A stretch of 64,000 nucleotides of DNA from an uncultured Stenotrophomonas sp. (GTDB taxonomy: Bacteria > Pseudomonadota > Gammaproteobacteria > Xanthomonadales > Xanthomonadaceae). The stretch is taken from NCBI GenBank assembly GCA_913775725.1, contig CAJYNG010000018.1, positions 186,001 to 250,000 of the forward strand, written 5' to 3'. Shown piece by piece: positions 51,511 through 61,122 of this stretch. Each line of letters begins with the position of its first letter. Within the stretch, counting starts at the first letter, position 1. The notes beneath the pieces were generated by a model, which saw only the letters and a program-made list of their open reading frames with translations, was not told where the DNA came from and searched no databases. Both the position numbers and the translations under genes were made by a program.

Positions 51511-53364
<1,854 letters not shown>

Positions 53365-53392
53365 TTTCCAGCGGCGGTTGAAGCGTTGAGAG

Positions 53393-53422
53393 AAACCCTG
53401 CTTCGGCGGGGTTTTTCTTTTT
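53393..53422 (+). terminator. Rho-independent terminator of rpoD
   Basis: The stem AAACCCTGC / GCGGGGTTT with a TTCG tetraloop (one T-G pair) is followed by a T-rich run. Confidence 0.9.
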
Positions 53423-53440
53423 GGGGTGGGTGTGCTTTCT

Positions 53441-53506
53441 GTAGAGCCGAGCGATGCTCGGCTGCTGTTTGCGATTGCCGGGTAGCCGATCAAGCGCAGG
53501 CTCTAC
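53441..53506. repeat. Degenerate SMAG dimer
   Basis: GTAGAGCCGAGCGATGCTCGGCT forms an intact left half. The right half (ending GGCTCTAC, 53499-53506) is decayed. It lies between rpoD and the tRNA gene. Confidence 0.7.
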
Positions 53507-53525
53507 TACACTGTGACGCTGCGCC

Positions 53526-53601
<76 letters not shown>

Positions 53602-53710
53602 CATTGACGTCCAACGAAGTCCAGAGACGACGCCCCGATGGCTTCTGGCTGGCACAGCACGGGGCGCCAAGGGCAGCACCTTGCGGCGATGCCCTTTCAT
53701 TGAAGTGCCC

Positions 53711-54235
53711 TCAGGATCGCGGCAGATTCTCGATGGGACCAACGCGACCGGGCGGGGGCGGCTGACAGTTGCCGAAGCACCCGCCACCACCGGGGAACCA
53801 GCCGCCGATCCCGCCACCACCGCCAGTGCTGCCACCACCTCCGCCACCGCCGCCAGACGGGGGTGTCGAGGCGAAGCTGTCTTCAGTGCCGCCTGACTCT
53901 TCTGCCGACTTCCCGCAGGGCTTGCTGACGGTGATCATGCTTGAGCCGGTCATCATCATGATTTTTGTCTTGTACATGACGTTGCCGACGAAGGACGTGT
54001 TGCGCCATGCATCCGCACCGAAGGTCCTTTCAGCGGTCTCATCCAGTTTCTTCAGGAATGCCCGGTTGGGTGCCTCTGCTGACGAGGCACCGGCTTGCTT
54101 GGCCGCCGCGATATCCTTCAGGTCCACCGATATCGAGAACGGGAGCATTGGAAGAACGGTGCAGGCCAGAGCAACACCGGTAACGGTGAAAGCTGCGGTG
54201 GCCAGGACGAATTTACTTACAGGTTTCATTGCCAT
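53711..54235 (-). CDS. Secreted hypothetical protein with glycine-rich C-terminal tail
   Basis: 174 residues, family not recognised. The N-terminus is a signal sequence (KPVSKFVLATAAFTVTGVAL, cleavage near ACT). The middle part is helical (DLKDIAAAKQAGASSAEAPN, RAFLKKLDETAERTFGADAW). The last ~55 residues are a low-complexity tail with runs of eight and five glycines and the pattern GGWFPGGGGCFGNCQPPPPG, containing the only C-terminal Cys pair. It overlaps the next gene upstream (54226-55005) by 10 bases, so the two are coupled. Coding bias appears weaker and GC lower than in neighbours. Confidence 0.75.
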   Translation of the reverse strand: MAMKPVSKFVLATAAFTVTGVALACTVLPMLPFSISVDLKDIAAAKQAGASSAEAPNRAFLKKLDETAERTFGADAWRNTSFVGNVMYKTKIMMMTGSSMITVSKPCGKSAEESGGTEDSFASTPPSGGGGGGGGSTGGGGGIGGWFPGGGGCFGNCQPPPPGRVGPIENLPRS

Positions 54236-55005
54236 CCTTGCGAGTTGTCAACGGGGAACGGGCGGTAATCGGGAACGAACGGGTTGCCCGTTCTTCCCTG
54301 GTAGAGCTGGTTGAAAGTAGCGTTCAGACGAAGCGCTTCGGCCTCCCCCTGCATTCGCTCCTCGATAGTGAGTGGTGCAGAGAACATGATTTCCCTGCCA
54401 AGCGCGGCGGAAGGGTCTGCGCGCATCTCCAGGACACGCGAAACTGCGTATGCGTTGATGTTTCCCGCTCTACCGGTGGATGCGAAATGAGTCGCAAGCA
54501 ACTGCAGCGCAAAGTAGTTGCCGTCCACTGCGGACGACATCATCTGGTCCAGGGCCGCTCGATCGGGGAGCCTTCGCGAGTCCAGCATCGTGCGGGCAAG
54601 CTTGTCGCCGTTATTGGCGGCCTGTTCCAGCAACGCATCGGGCGCGCTCGAGTAGGAGGCCCACTGCGCGGTGTTCGGATAGCCGTGTTCGTCCAGCCAG
54701 CGTTGCTCTTCGCGGCTACGCCCATCAAATGGATCATCATCCTTGGGCTCCATGGCATCTCGATTCTGCGGGACACCGGGAAACAGCATGCTCGTGCTGT
54801 TGGCAGGCCGTAACGCGGGTGACGCCGCCGAAGGTGTCGGCGCGGCGGGATCTTTGCGCTGCCCGCCTGCCTGTTCAACATTCGGTGCTGTTTGCGAGGA
54901 CTGTGGCGTGGGGCGAAGGAGGAGAAAGGCCGCCACTGCTCCCATGGCGAGTACGGCAACGACGAGTGCTGCAGCGAATTTCTGCGATGAACTTCTGTAT
55001 TCCAT
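54226..55005 (-). CDS. Hypothetical membrane-anchored protein
   Basis: 259 residues. One N-terminal membrane anchor (SQKFAAALVVAVLAMGAVAA, then FLLLRP). A Pro/Ser/Ala linker (SQTAPNVEQAGGQRKDPAAP) is followed by a folded domain of ~160 residues: EEQRWLDEHGYPNTAQWASY, ALLEQAANNGDKLARTMLDS, AVDGNYFALQLLATHFAS. The 'A-x-x-G-D/N-x-x-A' rhythm is reminiscent of Sel1/TPR-like helical pairs, but I do not claim the family. It is first of a coupled two-gene unit with the Gly-rich protein; GC is lower than in flanking genes. Confidence 0.75.
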   Translation of the reverse strand: MEYRSSSQKFAAALVVAVLAMGAVAAFLLLRPTPQSSQTAPNVEQAGGQRKDPAAPTPSAASPALRPANSTSMLFPGVPQNRDAMEPKDDDPFDGRSREEQRWLDEHGYPNTAQWASYSSAPDALLEQAANNGDKLARTMLDSRRLPDRAALDQMMSSAVDGNYFALQLLATHFASTGRAGNINAYAVSRVLEMRADPSAALGREIMFSAPLTIEERMQGEAEALRLNATFNQLYQGRTGNPFVPDYRPFPVDNSQGWQ

Positions 55006-55270
55006 GAGGGCGGTGCAGTTTCCTTGCGTTGAACACTGAGTCTGGTACGCGACGCAATAACGTTGGAGCTGCTCGCGCAGCTGATACGGAGTGCACGCAA
55101 GTCGCCGGTGATGGACTCGATCCCGTTGTGCACATCTGCATCGCCCACATAGAACGGAAAAGTGGTGCAGCCTCCCCCAGTCCTCTGTGGTCTGTATTCA
55201 GTTCTTGTTTACGTTCTGGTCCGGCACACTCTTCGGGCCCGATGCCGGGCGACCCGCGCAGGGATCGACC

Positions 55271-55912
55271 ATGCCCAACACCGATATGCCGGTGGAAGAC
55301 TTCACCACCGAAATCGAAGACGGCCGGCACCTGTTTGCCTGGTGCCTGGTCCGCTATGGCCAGGTGCCCGAGGCGCTGGCACTGGAACAGGCGCGGAAGC
55401 GCTATCCCGACCAGAGCCCCGGCCGTGAATACGAACACGCGCTGATCTTCCACGATGAGCCCTGTCATTGGGCGATGCTGCATGTGGAGGGCGAAGGCTA
55501 TTGGCACCGGCGTCCGGAACTTGCCCAGCCGTCGCTGGACTACGAAGCCGAATCGGACGGGCTATGCCTGGCCCGCGGTGAGCGGGTCCCACTGCTGGAT
55601 GAGGACGAGTACCTGGGCGCGCTCGCGCATGCGCGCCACATGCGTGCATGGACGCTGGTCCATCAGGCGGGTCGTTCGCCGGATGAAGCGCGCCAGGAGG
55701 CGCTTGGCCACTACGCGTATCATCCGCGCCATCATCGCGGTCGATTTCAGGTTCATGATCCGCGTGATGGCTGGCGTCATGTGATGAGCGCATTGCATGG
55801 CAACGATTACTGGTCACGGCCAGAGTTGCGGGAGCCGCCACAGGCCTATTGGAGCGAGTCCCGCGCCTTTGTTTCGGCGCAGGGAATCCGCTTGTCGCCC
55901 CCTCCGCGCTGA
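55271..55912 (+). CDS. Hypothetical protein, repeat-containing
   Basis: 213 residues, soluble, rich in His, Trp, Tyr and Glu. It has two similar halves: AWCLVRYGQVPEALALEQAR / HDEPCHWAMLHVEGEGYWHR with RPELAQPSLDYEAES, and AWTLVHQAGRSPDEARQEAL / HDPRDGWRHVMSALHGNDYW with RPELREPPQAYWSES. This points to an internal duplication of about 100 residues (A-W-x-L-V ... YW-x-RPEL-x-x-P-x-x-Y). No family is recognised. Start 55271 is the ATG before the conserved-looking part; no strong ribosome site is visible. It is divergent from the membrane-anchored gene, with a 265-base gap. Confidence 0.72.
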   Translation: MPNTDMPVEDFTTEIEDGRHLFAWCLVRYGQVPEALALEQARKRYPDQSPGREYEHALIFHDEPCHWAMLHVEGEGYWHRRPELAQPSLDYEAESDGLCLARGERVPLLDEDEYLGALAHARHMRAWTLVHQAGRSPDEARQEALGHYAYHPRHHRGRFQVHDPRDGWRHVMSALHGNDYWSRPELREPPQAYWSESRAFVSAQGIRLSPPPR

Positions 55913-56030
55913 GGCCTGCTCGGCCGGCGAAGGCGCATCACCGTCGATCACTGTACTCTGTGCCGAATGACACATGCCCCGCCATTTCTGCTGGCGGGAA
56001 GATGGCGGCATCCTGAAGTGGAGTGATCTG

Positions 56031-57749
56031 ATGCCTGGTACGCTCAGTCGTCGCGCCTTCCTGGTCAATGCCGCAGCTGTTCCGGCGGCCACGCTCATGC
56101 CTACCGGTGTTGTCTCCCTGGCGCGGCCAACCGTCACCACCGCGAGCCTGATCGAAGCGGAACGCGGCGTGATCCGCTCCGCCATGAAAGGCAGCGACAT
56201 CGGTGCCGCCGCCGTCTGCCTGGTCGAAGGCGGGCAGGTGCGCTGGCGCGAGGGCTTCGGGTACGCGTCGGGTCACGGTAGTGCAGCAGTAGACGCCAGT
56301 ACGATGTTCAGCATCCAGTCCACCTCGAAGAATTTCGCGGCGGTGGCGGTGCTGTTGGCCGTGCAGGACGGCATCCTTGATCTGGATGTGCCCATTGCCC
56401 GCTATCTGCCGTCGTTCACGGTGCGCAGCCGCTTCGAGCATTCACCGCAGGAGCGCATCACGCTGCGCCTGCTGCTTGCCAACCGCGCTGGATTCACGCA
56501 CGAGGCGCCGCTGGGCAACAACTACGAACCGGCGTCACCGGGCTTTGATGCGCACGTCCGCAGCATCTCCCAGACATGGCTGCGCTTTCCGGTAGGTACG
56601 CGCTACCGCTATTCCAACCTGGGCTTCGACCTTGCAGGCCATGTCCTTGAACAGGCTGCGGGTGTCGACTACCCGCAGTGGCTGCGGCGTCGGATCTTCG
56701 AGCCGCTGGGAATGCACGACAGTACGGCGGATGCTTTGGTCTATCTGGCAAGCAAGGGCCGCGCACTGGGAACCCAGGAAGGCTTCGTGCAGGTACCGCC
56801 GGTAACGCCACTGGTGGTATCCGGTGGTGTCTGGACCAGTGCTGCCGATATGGCGAAGTATCTTGGCTTCATGCTTGCTGGCGGTAAGGCAGGTACGCAG
56901 CAACGGCTCGCACCTCATCTCTGGGACGAGATGCATGGCTTCGGCCTGGGGGGCGACTACGGGCTCGGTGTGATGCGCAGCGAGCGCCGCTACGGCAGCA
57001 CACCGGTGCGGCTGCTGCACCACCGCGGTGGAGGCTTCGGGTTCGGTTGCGTTTTCACGTATTGCCCGCAGGCGCAGGTGGGTTTCGCTGCAATGTTCAA
57101 CCGTGCGACGTCCGCAGGGTACGGCTTCGGCGAGCGTCTGCTCGATCAACTGTTGTCGGCGCGTTTCGGACCACGGCAGCCCCGCGTGCCGGTATCGTCG
57201 CTGGCGCCGATCCGGTTGAACCAGGGTCAGCTGCAGCGGATGGCGGGAAACTGGATTGGTCGCGGCGCCAAAGCGAAGATTGTGGCTGCCGAAAATGGTG
57301 AGCTGCTGCTGCGTCGAGAGGCCAATGAGGCGGGTACCCGGCTTGCGGCCATCGACGGCGATCAACTGTTTACCGAAGGCGCCGATGGAGAGGTTGCGAC
57401 ATACCGTTACCATGAGGCAACGGACATGCTGCCTGCGCATCTGGAATGTACGAACGGAGAAGATGCCCTGGACCAGAACGACGGCATGGAGATGCCTGCC
57501 GGGCCGAATACCCCCCATTGGCACCCCTGGCTGGGGCGCTATCGCATCGATCAATGGGGGAAGCCGTCAATGTCCGTTGTGCTGGAGCAACGACAGGGCT
57601 GGCTGTACATCGATGGCATCCGCCTGGTTGCTGAAGTGGAGCCAGGCCTGTTGTTCACCAGCGATGGCGAAGCCGTGGACTTCCGTGGCCCCCAGCCGAC
57701 GTGGCGCAACCTGCGCTTGCAGCGTGTCCGCAATGCGGACGCTGGCTGA
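56031..57749 (+). CDS. Secreted serine hydrolase, beta-lactamase class C / D,D-peptidase family
   Basis: 572 residues. The N-terminus LSRRAFLVNAAAVPAATLMP looks like a Tat-type signal (S-R-R-x-F-L). The catalytic set is S-x-x-K in MFSIQSTSKNFAAVAVLL, Y-x-N in YRYSNLGFDLAGHVLEQAAG, and a K-T-G-equivalent H-x-G in LLHHRGGGFGFG. Further motifs are RLLLANRAGFTHEAP and PLVVSGGVWTSAADMAKYLG. The C-terminal ~200 residues are an extra beta-rich domain (DUF3471-like position). It may be a peptidase or esterase rather than a resistance enzyme. Start 56031 follows a GGAG site at 56020-56023. Confidence 0.87.
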   Translation: MPGTLSRRAFLVNAAAVPAATLMPTGVVSLARPTVTTASLIEAERGVIRSAMKGSDIGAAAVCLVEGGQVRWREGFGYASGHGSAAVDASTMFSIQSTSKNFAAVAVLLAVQDGILDLDVPIARYLPSFTVRSRFEHSPQERITLRLLLANRAGFTHEAPLGNNYEPASPGFDAHVRSISQTWLRFPVGTRYRYSNLGFDLAGHVLEQAAGVDYPQWLRRRIFEPLGMHDSTADALVYLASKGRALGTQEGFVQVPPVTPLVVSGGVWTSAADMAKYLGFMLAGGKAGTQQRLAPHLWDEMHGFGLGGDYGLGVMRSERRYGSTPVRLLHHRGGGFGFGCVFTYCPQAQVGFAAMFNRATSAGYGFGERLLDQLLSARFGPRQPRVPVSSLAPIRLNQGQLQRMAGNWIGRGAKAKIVAAENGELLLRREANEAGTRLAAIDGDQLFTEGADGEVATYRYHEATDMLPAHLECTNGEDALDQNDGMEMPAGPNTPHWHPWLGRYRIDQWGKPSMSVVLEQRQGWLYIDGIRLVAEVEPGLLFTSDGEAVDFRGPQPTWRNLRLQRVRNADAG

Positions 57750-57767
57750 TGCCTGCGTGGCGCTGGG

Positions 57768-58160
57768 TCATGCGCGCCGCCCCCGGCCATCAATGCTGTA
57801 GCGCCCGGCGCCGGTGCAGGCCAGCAGCAGGAAGCCGCCGGCCAGCCCGAGGTTTTTCAGAAACATGATCTGCTGGGTCTGGTCGGCGAAGTTGTGGTGA
57901 AAGATGACGGCAGTGACCAGGCTGAAACCCACCAGCACGACCGATACCAGCCGTGTCTGGAAGCCGAGCAGGATGCACAGTCCGCTGCCGATCTCGAAGG
58001 CGATGGTGGGCCAGAGCAGGACGCCGGGCACGCCCATCGCTTCCATGTAGCCTTGGGTGCCGCTGAGATCACCGAGCTTGCCCAGGCCGGAGACCAGGAA
58101 CAGCGCCATCAGCAGGATGCGTGCAAGCAGGTAAGCGAGAGAATGGGATGCGTGGCTCAC
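57768..58160 (-). CDS. DoxX-family membrane protein
   Basis: 130 residues, four membrane segments. Typical DoxX features are LLARILLMALFLVSGLGKLG, YMEAMGVPGVLLWPTIAFEI and GSGLCILLGFQTRLVSVVLV, then FHHNFADQTQQIMFLKNLGL and GGFLLLACTGAGRYSID. DoxX proteins are linked to thiosulfate:quinone or redox functions in some organisms, but most are uncharacterised. Start GTG 58160 is chosen; the frame is open to 58754 but the extension is not protein-like and runs antisense through the H-NS gene. It is divergent from the H-NS-like gene. Confidence 0.88.
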   Translation of the reverse strand: MSHASHSLAYLLARILLMALFLVSGLGKLGDLSGTQGYMEAMGVPGVLLWPTIAFEIGSGLCILLGFQTRLVSVVLVGFSLVTAVIFHHNFADQTQQIMFLKNLGLAGGFLLLACTGAGRYSIDGRGRRA

Positions 58161-58278
58161 GTCGGAGTCCTCGGAGATGGCCGTCAAAGGCGATCGGAGC
58201 CCACCGGCAGTGAAGCCTGTGTCTACGCGAGGCGCAAGGCGCCTTGACAGCTGGCCGTTCGCAGGAGACCTTTCTCCC

Positions 58279-58698
58279 ATGACGATTGATATTGAATCGC
58301 TCAGCCTTCGGGAGCTGGGCGCCTTGGTGGTTGCCGCTGAACAGCGGAAAGAGCTGATTTCCAGCCGCCGTCCGGCCAGTGTGGTGCGACGGATGCTGAA
58401 AACCGCAGCGGCTGAAGCGGGGTATACCCTCGAAGAGCTGTTCGGCGGAGAGGCCATCGAAGAGGCTGCTCCCCGCCGGAAGCCGGCACGGCGCAGAACC
58501 GGGAAAGTGGCCGCCAAGTACCGCGATCCAGAGTACAGGCGCCTGACTTGGTCCGGCCGCGGGCGCATGCCGCGCTGGTTGGCGTCCAAGGTGCAGAAGG
58601 GCCACAAGGTGACCGACTTCCTGATTCCCGGCCTGGCCCGGCCGACGGCGCGCAAGAGCAGCCCGATCGGCAAGCGCACGGTGTTCAAGAAGGATTGA
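58279..58698 (+). CDS. H-NS histone-like DNA-binding protein (XrvA/HvrA-like)
   Basis: 139 residues. The N-terminal helical oligomerisation part has LSLRELGALVVAAEQRKELI. A basic linker (APRRKPARRRTGKVAAKYRD) precedes the C-terminal H-NS motif YRRLTWSGRGRMPRWLASKV (consensus T-W-x-G-x-G-R-x-P-x-W). Such proteins bind AT-rich DNA, silence foreign genes and, in Xanthomonas, affect virulence regulation. A GGAG site lies 11 bases before ATG 58279. It is divergent from DoxX and 49 bases upstream of a DsbB-like gene on the same strand. Confidence 0.9.
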   Translation: MTIDIESLSLRELGALVVAAEQRKELISSRRPASVVRRMLKTAAAEAGYTLEELFGGEAIEEAAPRRKPARRRTGKVAAKYRDPEYRRLTWSGRGRMPRWLASKVQKGHKVTDFLIPGLARPTARKSSPIGKRTVFKKD

Positions 58699-58747
58699 AC
58701 CTGCCGCGCTGCTACCCTGCCTGGGTCTTTGAACGAAGGAGCACGGG

Positions 58748-59155
58748 ATGGCACACGATGGCAGCATGACGATTCCGCCCAGAATGCTCTACGTCGCTGC
58801 TGGCGCTGCGGTACTGGTCAGCCTGCTGGCCTGGGCGGTGGAATGGAGCGGGATGGCCTATGTCTGCCCGTACTGTCGCGTGCAGCGCACGGTCATCGGC
58901 GTGCTGGGTGTGCTGACGCTGTTCGCGCGACCGGGCGGGCTCATCGTGCCGTGGTTGTCGTACACCGCGGGCGGCTTCGCGTTCGTGGTCGCGGCGATGC
59001 AGCACTTCAACGGCTGGAAGCGTATTTCCGCCGGAGATTTCAGCTTCAACGCGCAGTGGTACATCGATCCATGGCTGCTCTCAGGCTGCGCGATGCTGAT
59101 CTTGGTAGCGCAGCTGATGCTGGTGCAGGCCGCGTGTCGGCGCAGTCTGCGCTGA
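58748..59155 (+). CDS. DsbB-like four-helix membrane protein with a CPYC motif
   Basis: 135 residues, four predicted membrane segments (MLYVAAGAAVLVSLLAWAVE, VIGVLGVLTLFARPGGLIVP, SYTAGGFAFVVAAMQHFNGW, LLSGCAMLILVAQLMLVQAA). After helix 1 comes YVCPYCRVQRTVIGVLG, close to the DsbB first redox pair C-x-x-C followed by Q-R. The second DsbB-type periplasmic Cys pair is not evident; only single Cys occur in helix 4 (SGC, AAC). It may oxidise or reduce an unknown thiol partner, or be a relative that lost activity. AAGGAG lies 6 bases before ATG 58748. Confidence 0.75.
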   Translation: MAHDGSMTIPPRMLYVAAGAAVLVSLLAWAVEWSGMAYVCPYCRVQRTVIGVLGVLTLFARPGGLIVPWLSYTAGGFAFVVAAMQHFNGWKRISAGDFSFNAQWYIDPWLLSGCAMLILVAQLMLVQAACRRSLR

Positions 59156-59178
59156 ATGCCTGCCCACGGGGCGTAGCG

Positions 59179-59820
59179 TCAGCCGTTCTGGAATACCGCC
59201 AGCTGCGCAGAAAACGCACGCTGGTAGGCGGGGCGCTGTGTTGCACGGCCCACATAGGCGACCACCTGCGGGTGCTCATCGAGGAGGCCGCTGCTTTTGA
59301 GGCGCAGCAGCACCGAGACCATCATCAGGTCGCCGGCGCTGAATTCGCCATCCAGCCACGATGCCGAGCCCAACCAGGCAGACAGTTGTGACAACCGTGT
59401 ACGCACGCGCTCTTCAAGCATCGGCAGACGCTGCGCATACCAGGGCTGCTCGCGCTCCAGCAGCCAGGCCATGGAGCGTTCGACGATGGGCGGCTCCACC
59501 GTGTTCAGCGCAGCAAACAGCCACATGATCGCGCGCATGCGCGTATCCGGGGCGGCTGGCAGCAGGCCGGGGTGTTGCTCGGCCAGGTGCAGCACGATCG
59601 CACCGGATTCGAACAGGAGCCGGTCGCCCTCCTGCCAGGTGGGAATCTGCCCGAAGGGATTGCGCGTCAGGTGCGCGGGCTGCTTCATCTCGGTGAAGCT
59701 GAGCAGCTGCACGTCATAGGGCACAGCCAGTTCCTCCAGCGCCCAGCGTACGCGCATGTCGCGGGCCAGGCCCTGGCCGCGGTCCGGGGAAGTGGCGAAG
59801 GCGGTGAGGATCGGGCACAT
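59179..59820 (-). CDS. Glutathione S-transferase family protein
   Basis: 213 residues. N-domain: AFATSPDRGQGLARDMRVRW (active-site region, with Ser/Arg), ALEELAVPYDVQLLSFTEMK, GQIPTWQEGDRLLFESGAIV (cis-Pro and the E-S glutathione-binding pair). C-domain: LDGEFSAGDLMMVSVLLRLK with the N-capping box S-A-G-D. It belongs to the same broad fold as the transferases at 902 and 17994 but is only distantly similar. It is convergent with the DsbB-like gene. Substrate unknown. Confidence 0.9.
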   Translation of the reverse strand: MCPILTAFATSPDRGQGLARDMRVRWALEELAVPYDVQLLSFTEMKQPAHLTRNPFGQIPTWQEGDRLLFESGAIVLHLAEQHPGLLPAAPDTRMRAIMWLFAALNTVEPPIVERSMAWLLEREQPWYAQRLPMLEERVRTRLSQLSAWLGSASWLDGEFSAGDLMMVSVLLRLKSSGLLDEHPQVVAYVGRATQRPAYQRAFSAQLAVFQNG

Positions 59821-59954
59821 CGGGAGGCTCCAGCAGGCCAAAGGGGCGGCCCTTTCTGTTCCTACGAACGACGAGGCGGGAAATCGACATCCGCGGCTGT
59901 ACCCGTGTGCAGGCCACGCCTACAATTTCCCGCTCTCTTCACCGGCAGGATGCC

Positions 59955-60245
59955 ATGCGCGATCGTTTCCGCTTGCCCCCCTTCTGGATGCTGGCGACGG
60001 CCCAGTTGCTGATCGCGCTGCTCCTGACCTCAGCATGGTTCTATGTGAATGCGAAGGCTGTCCTGGCGGGTCCGCCCAACCCCGATCAGTATGTGAACAC
60101 CTGGGACTTTCAGGTGGCGATGTTCCTGTTCTACTGGATGCCCGCCGTGCTTCTGTTCATGGGCATCCTGCTGGGCATCGAACGGTTGGCACTGGCGCCC
60201 CGGTATGCGCGCCAGAAGGCCGCTGCCCGGCATGGTGACGGTTGA
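59955..60245 (+). CDS. Small two-helix membrane protein
   Basis: 96 residues with two predicted membrane segments (PPFWMLATAQLLIALLLTSA and FQVAMFLFYWMPAVLLFMGI) separated by a short polar loop (NAKAVLAGPPNPDQYVNTWD). Basic ends (RDRFR, RYARQKAAARHGDG) suggest both termini are cytoplasmic. No family is recognised. It is divergent from the glutathione transferase gene at 59179 and convergent with the AraC-type gene. Confidence 0.72.
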   Translation: MRDRFRLPPFWMLATAQLLIALLLTSAWFYVNAKAVLAGPPNPDQYVNTWDFQVAMFLFYWMPAVLLFMGILLGIERLALAPRYARQKAAARHGDG

Positions 60246-60254
60246 CGCCGTCCA

Positions 60255-61058
60255 TCACCCGGCACGATGCAGTTTCCGGTACTGGTCCGGTGTGCACTGC
60301 GCGTGCCGCTTGAACATCTCGGCGAAGGCGCTGACGCCGGAGTAGCCCAGCTCTTCGGCGATCCGGCTGATCGGGCGGCGTGTACACAGCGCCTCGGTGG
60401 CACGCACGAACTTCACCCGCCCACGCCAGTCACCCAGCGACATGCCCAGTTCGCTGCGTGCCAGGCGCTCCAGCTTGCGCACGCTCATGTGGTGCCGCTG
60501 CGCGATCTCGGCAACCGATTCGGCCGCTGACAGGTGTTTTTCCATGTACGTCATCACCTGCTTCAAGGCATCGCTGCCGGCGATCGGCAGGAAACTGGGC
60601 AGTACTGAGGCATTGACGATCTGGTCGATCACCACGGCGGCCATGCGCCGCTGGGCCGGTGTCCTGGGATCGGTCACGCCCTGCCGTGCCAGTTCATGCA
60701 GCAGTTCACGCAGTAACGGGCTGACTTCCAGTGCACTGCAACGCGTGGGCAGCCGACGTGACAGCGCTGCCGACAGGTAGGCCGAGCGGTAGGCCAGCTG
60801 CGATCTGTTGCGTGAATAGTGGGCCATTCCCGGTGGAATCCAGATCGCGTAGTGCGGCGGGGACACCATCCACTCGGCGTTGATCTTCATCTCCATCACC
60901 CCCTGCGCGACGAAGTTGAACTGTCCCCACGGATGGCTGTGCGTGCCCCAGTCGGTGGGCTCCATCGCGCCCTGCCGGAAGTAGATCGGGCCTGGCAGCT
61001 GGTGGAAGGTGGGGATCGGCTCCATCGGTTGCCGCAAGCTGGGCGCGGAGTGACGCAT
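60255..61058 (-). CDS. AraC-family transcriptional regulator with cupin sensor
   Basis: 267 residues. N-terminal cupin-like domain (~15-110): GTHSHPWGQFNFVAQGVMEM, PPHYAIWIPPGMAHYSRN. The C-terminal AraC double helix-turn-helix is VMTYMEKHLSAAESVAEIAQ, RHHMSVRKLERLARSELGMS and RPISRIAEELGYSGVSAFAE with MFKRHAQCTPDQYRK. This subgroup usually represses or activates a divergent transporter. The EamA exporter gene starts divergently 65 bases away at GTG 61123, supporting that link. Confidence 0.92.
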   Translation of the reverse strand: MRHSAPSLRQPMEPIPTFHQLPGPIYFRQGAMEPTDWGTHSHPWGQFNFVAQGVMEMKINAEWMVSPPHYAIWIPPGMAHYSRNRSQLAYRSAYLSAALSRRLPTRCSALEVSPLLRELLHELARQGVTDPRTPAQRRMAAVVIDQIVNASVLPSFLPIAGSDALKQVMTYMEKHLSAAESVAEIAQRHHMSVRKLERLARSELGMSLGDWRGRVKFVRATEALCTRRPISRIAEELGYSGVSAFAEMFKRHAQCTPDQYRKLHRAG

Positions 61059-61122
61059 TTTCGGGATGTCCTCGATATACGCCAAGCGTACGCTGGCTGT
61101 TCCCCCACGTACACCCACACGC

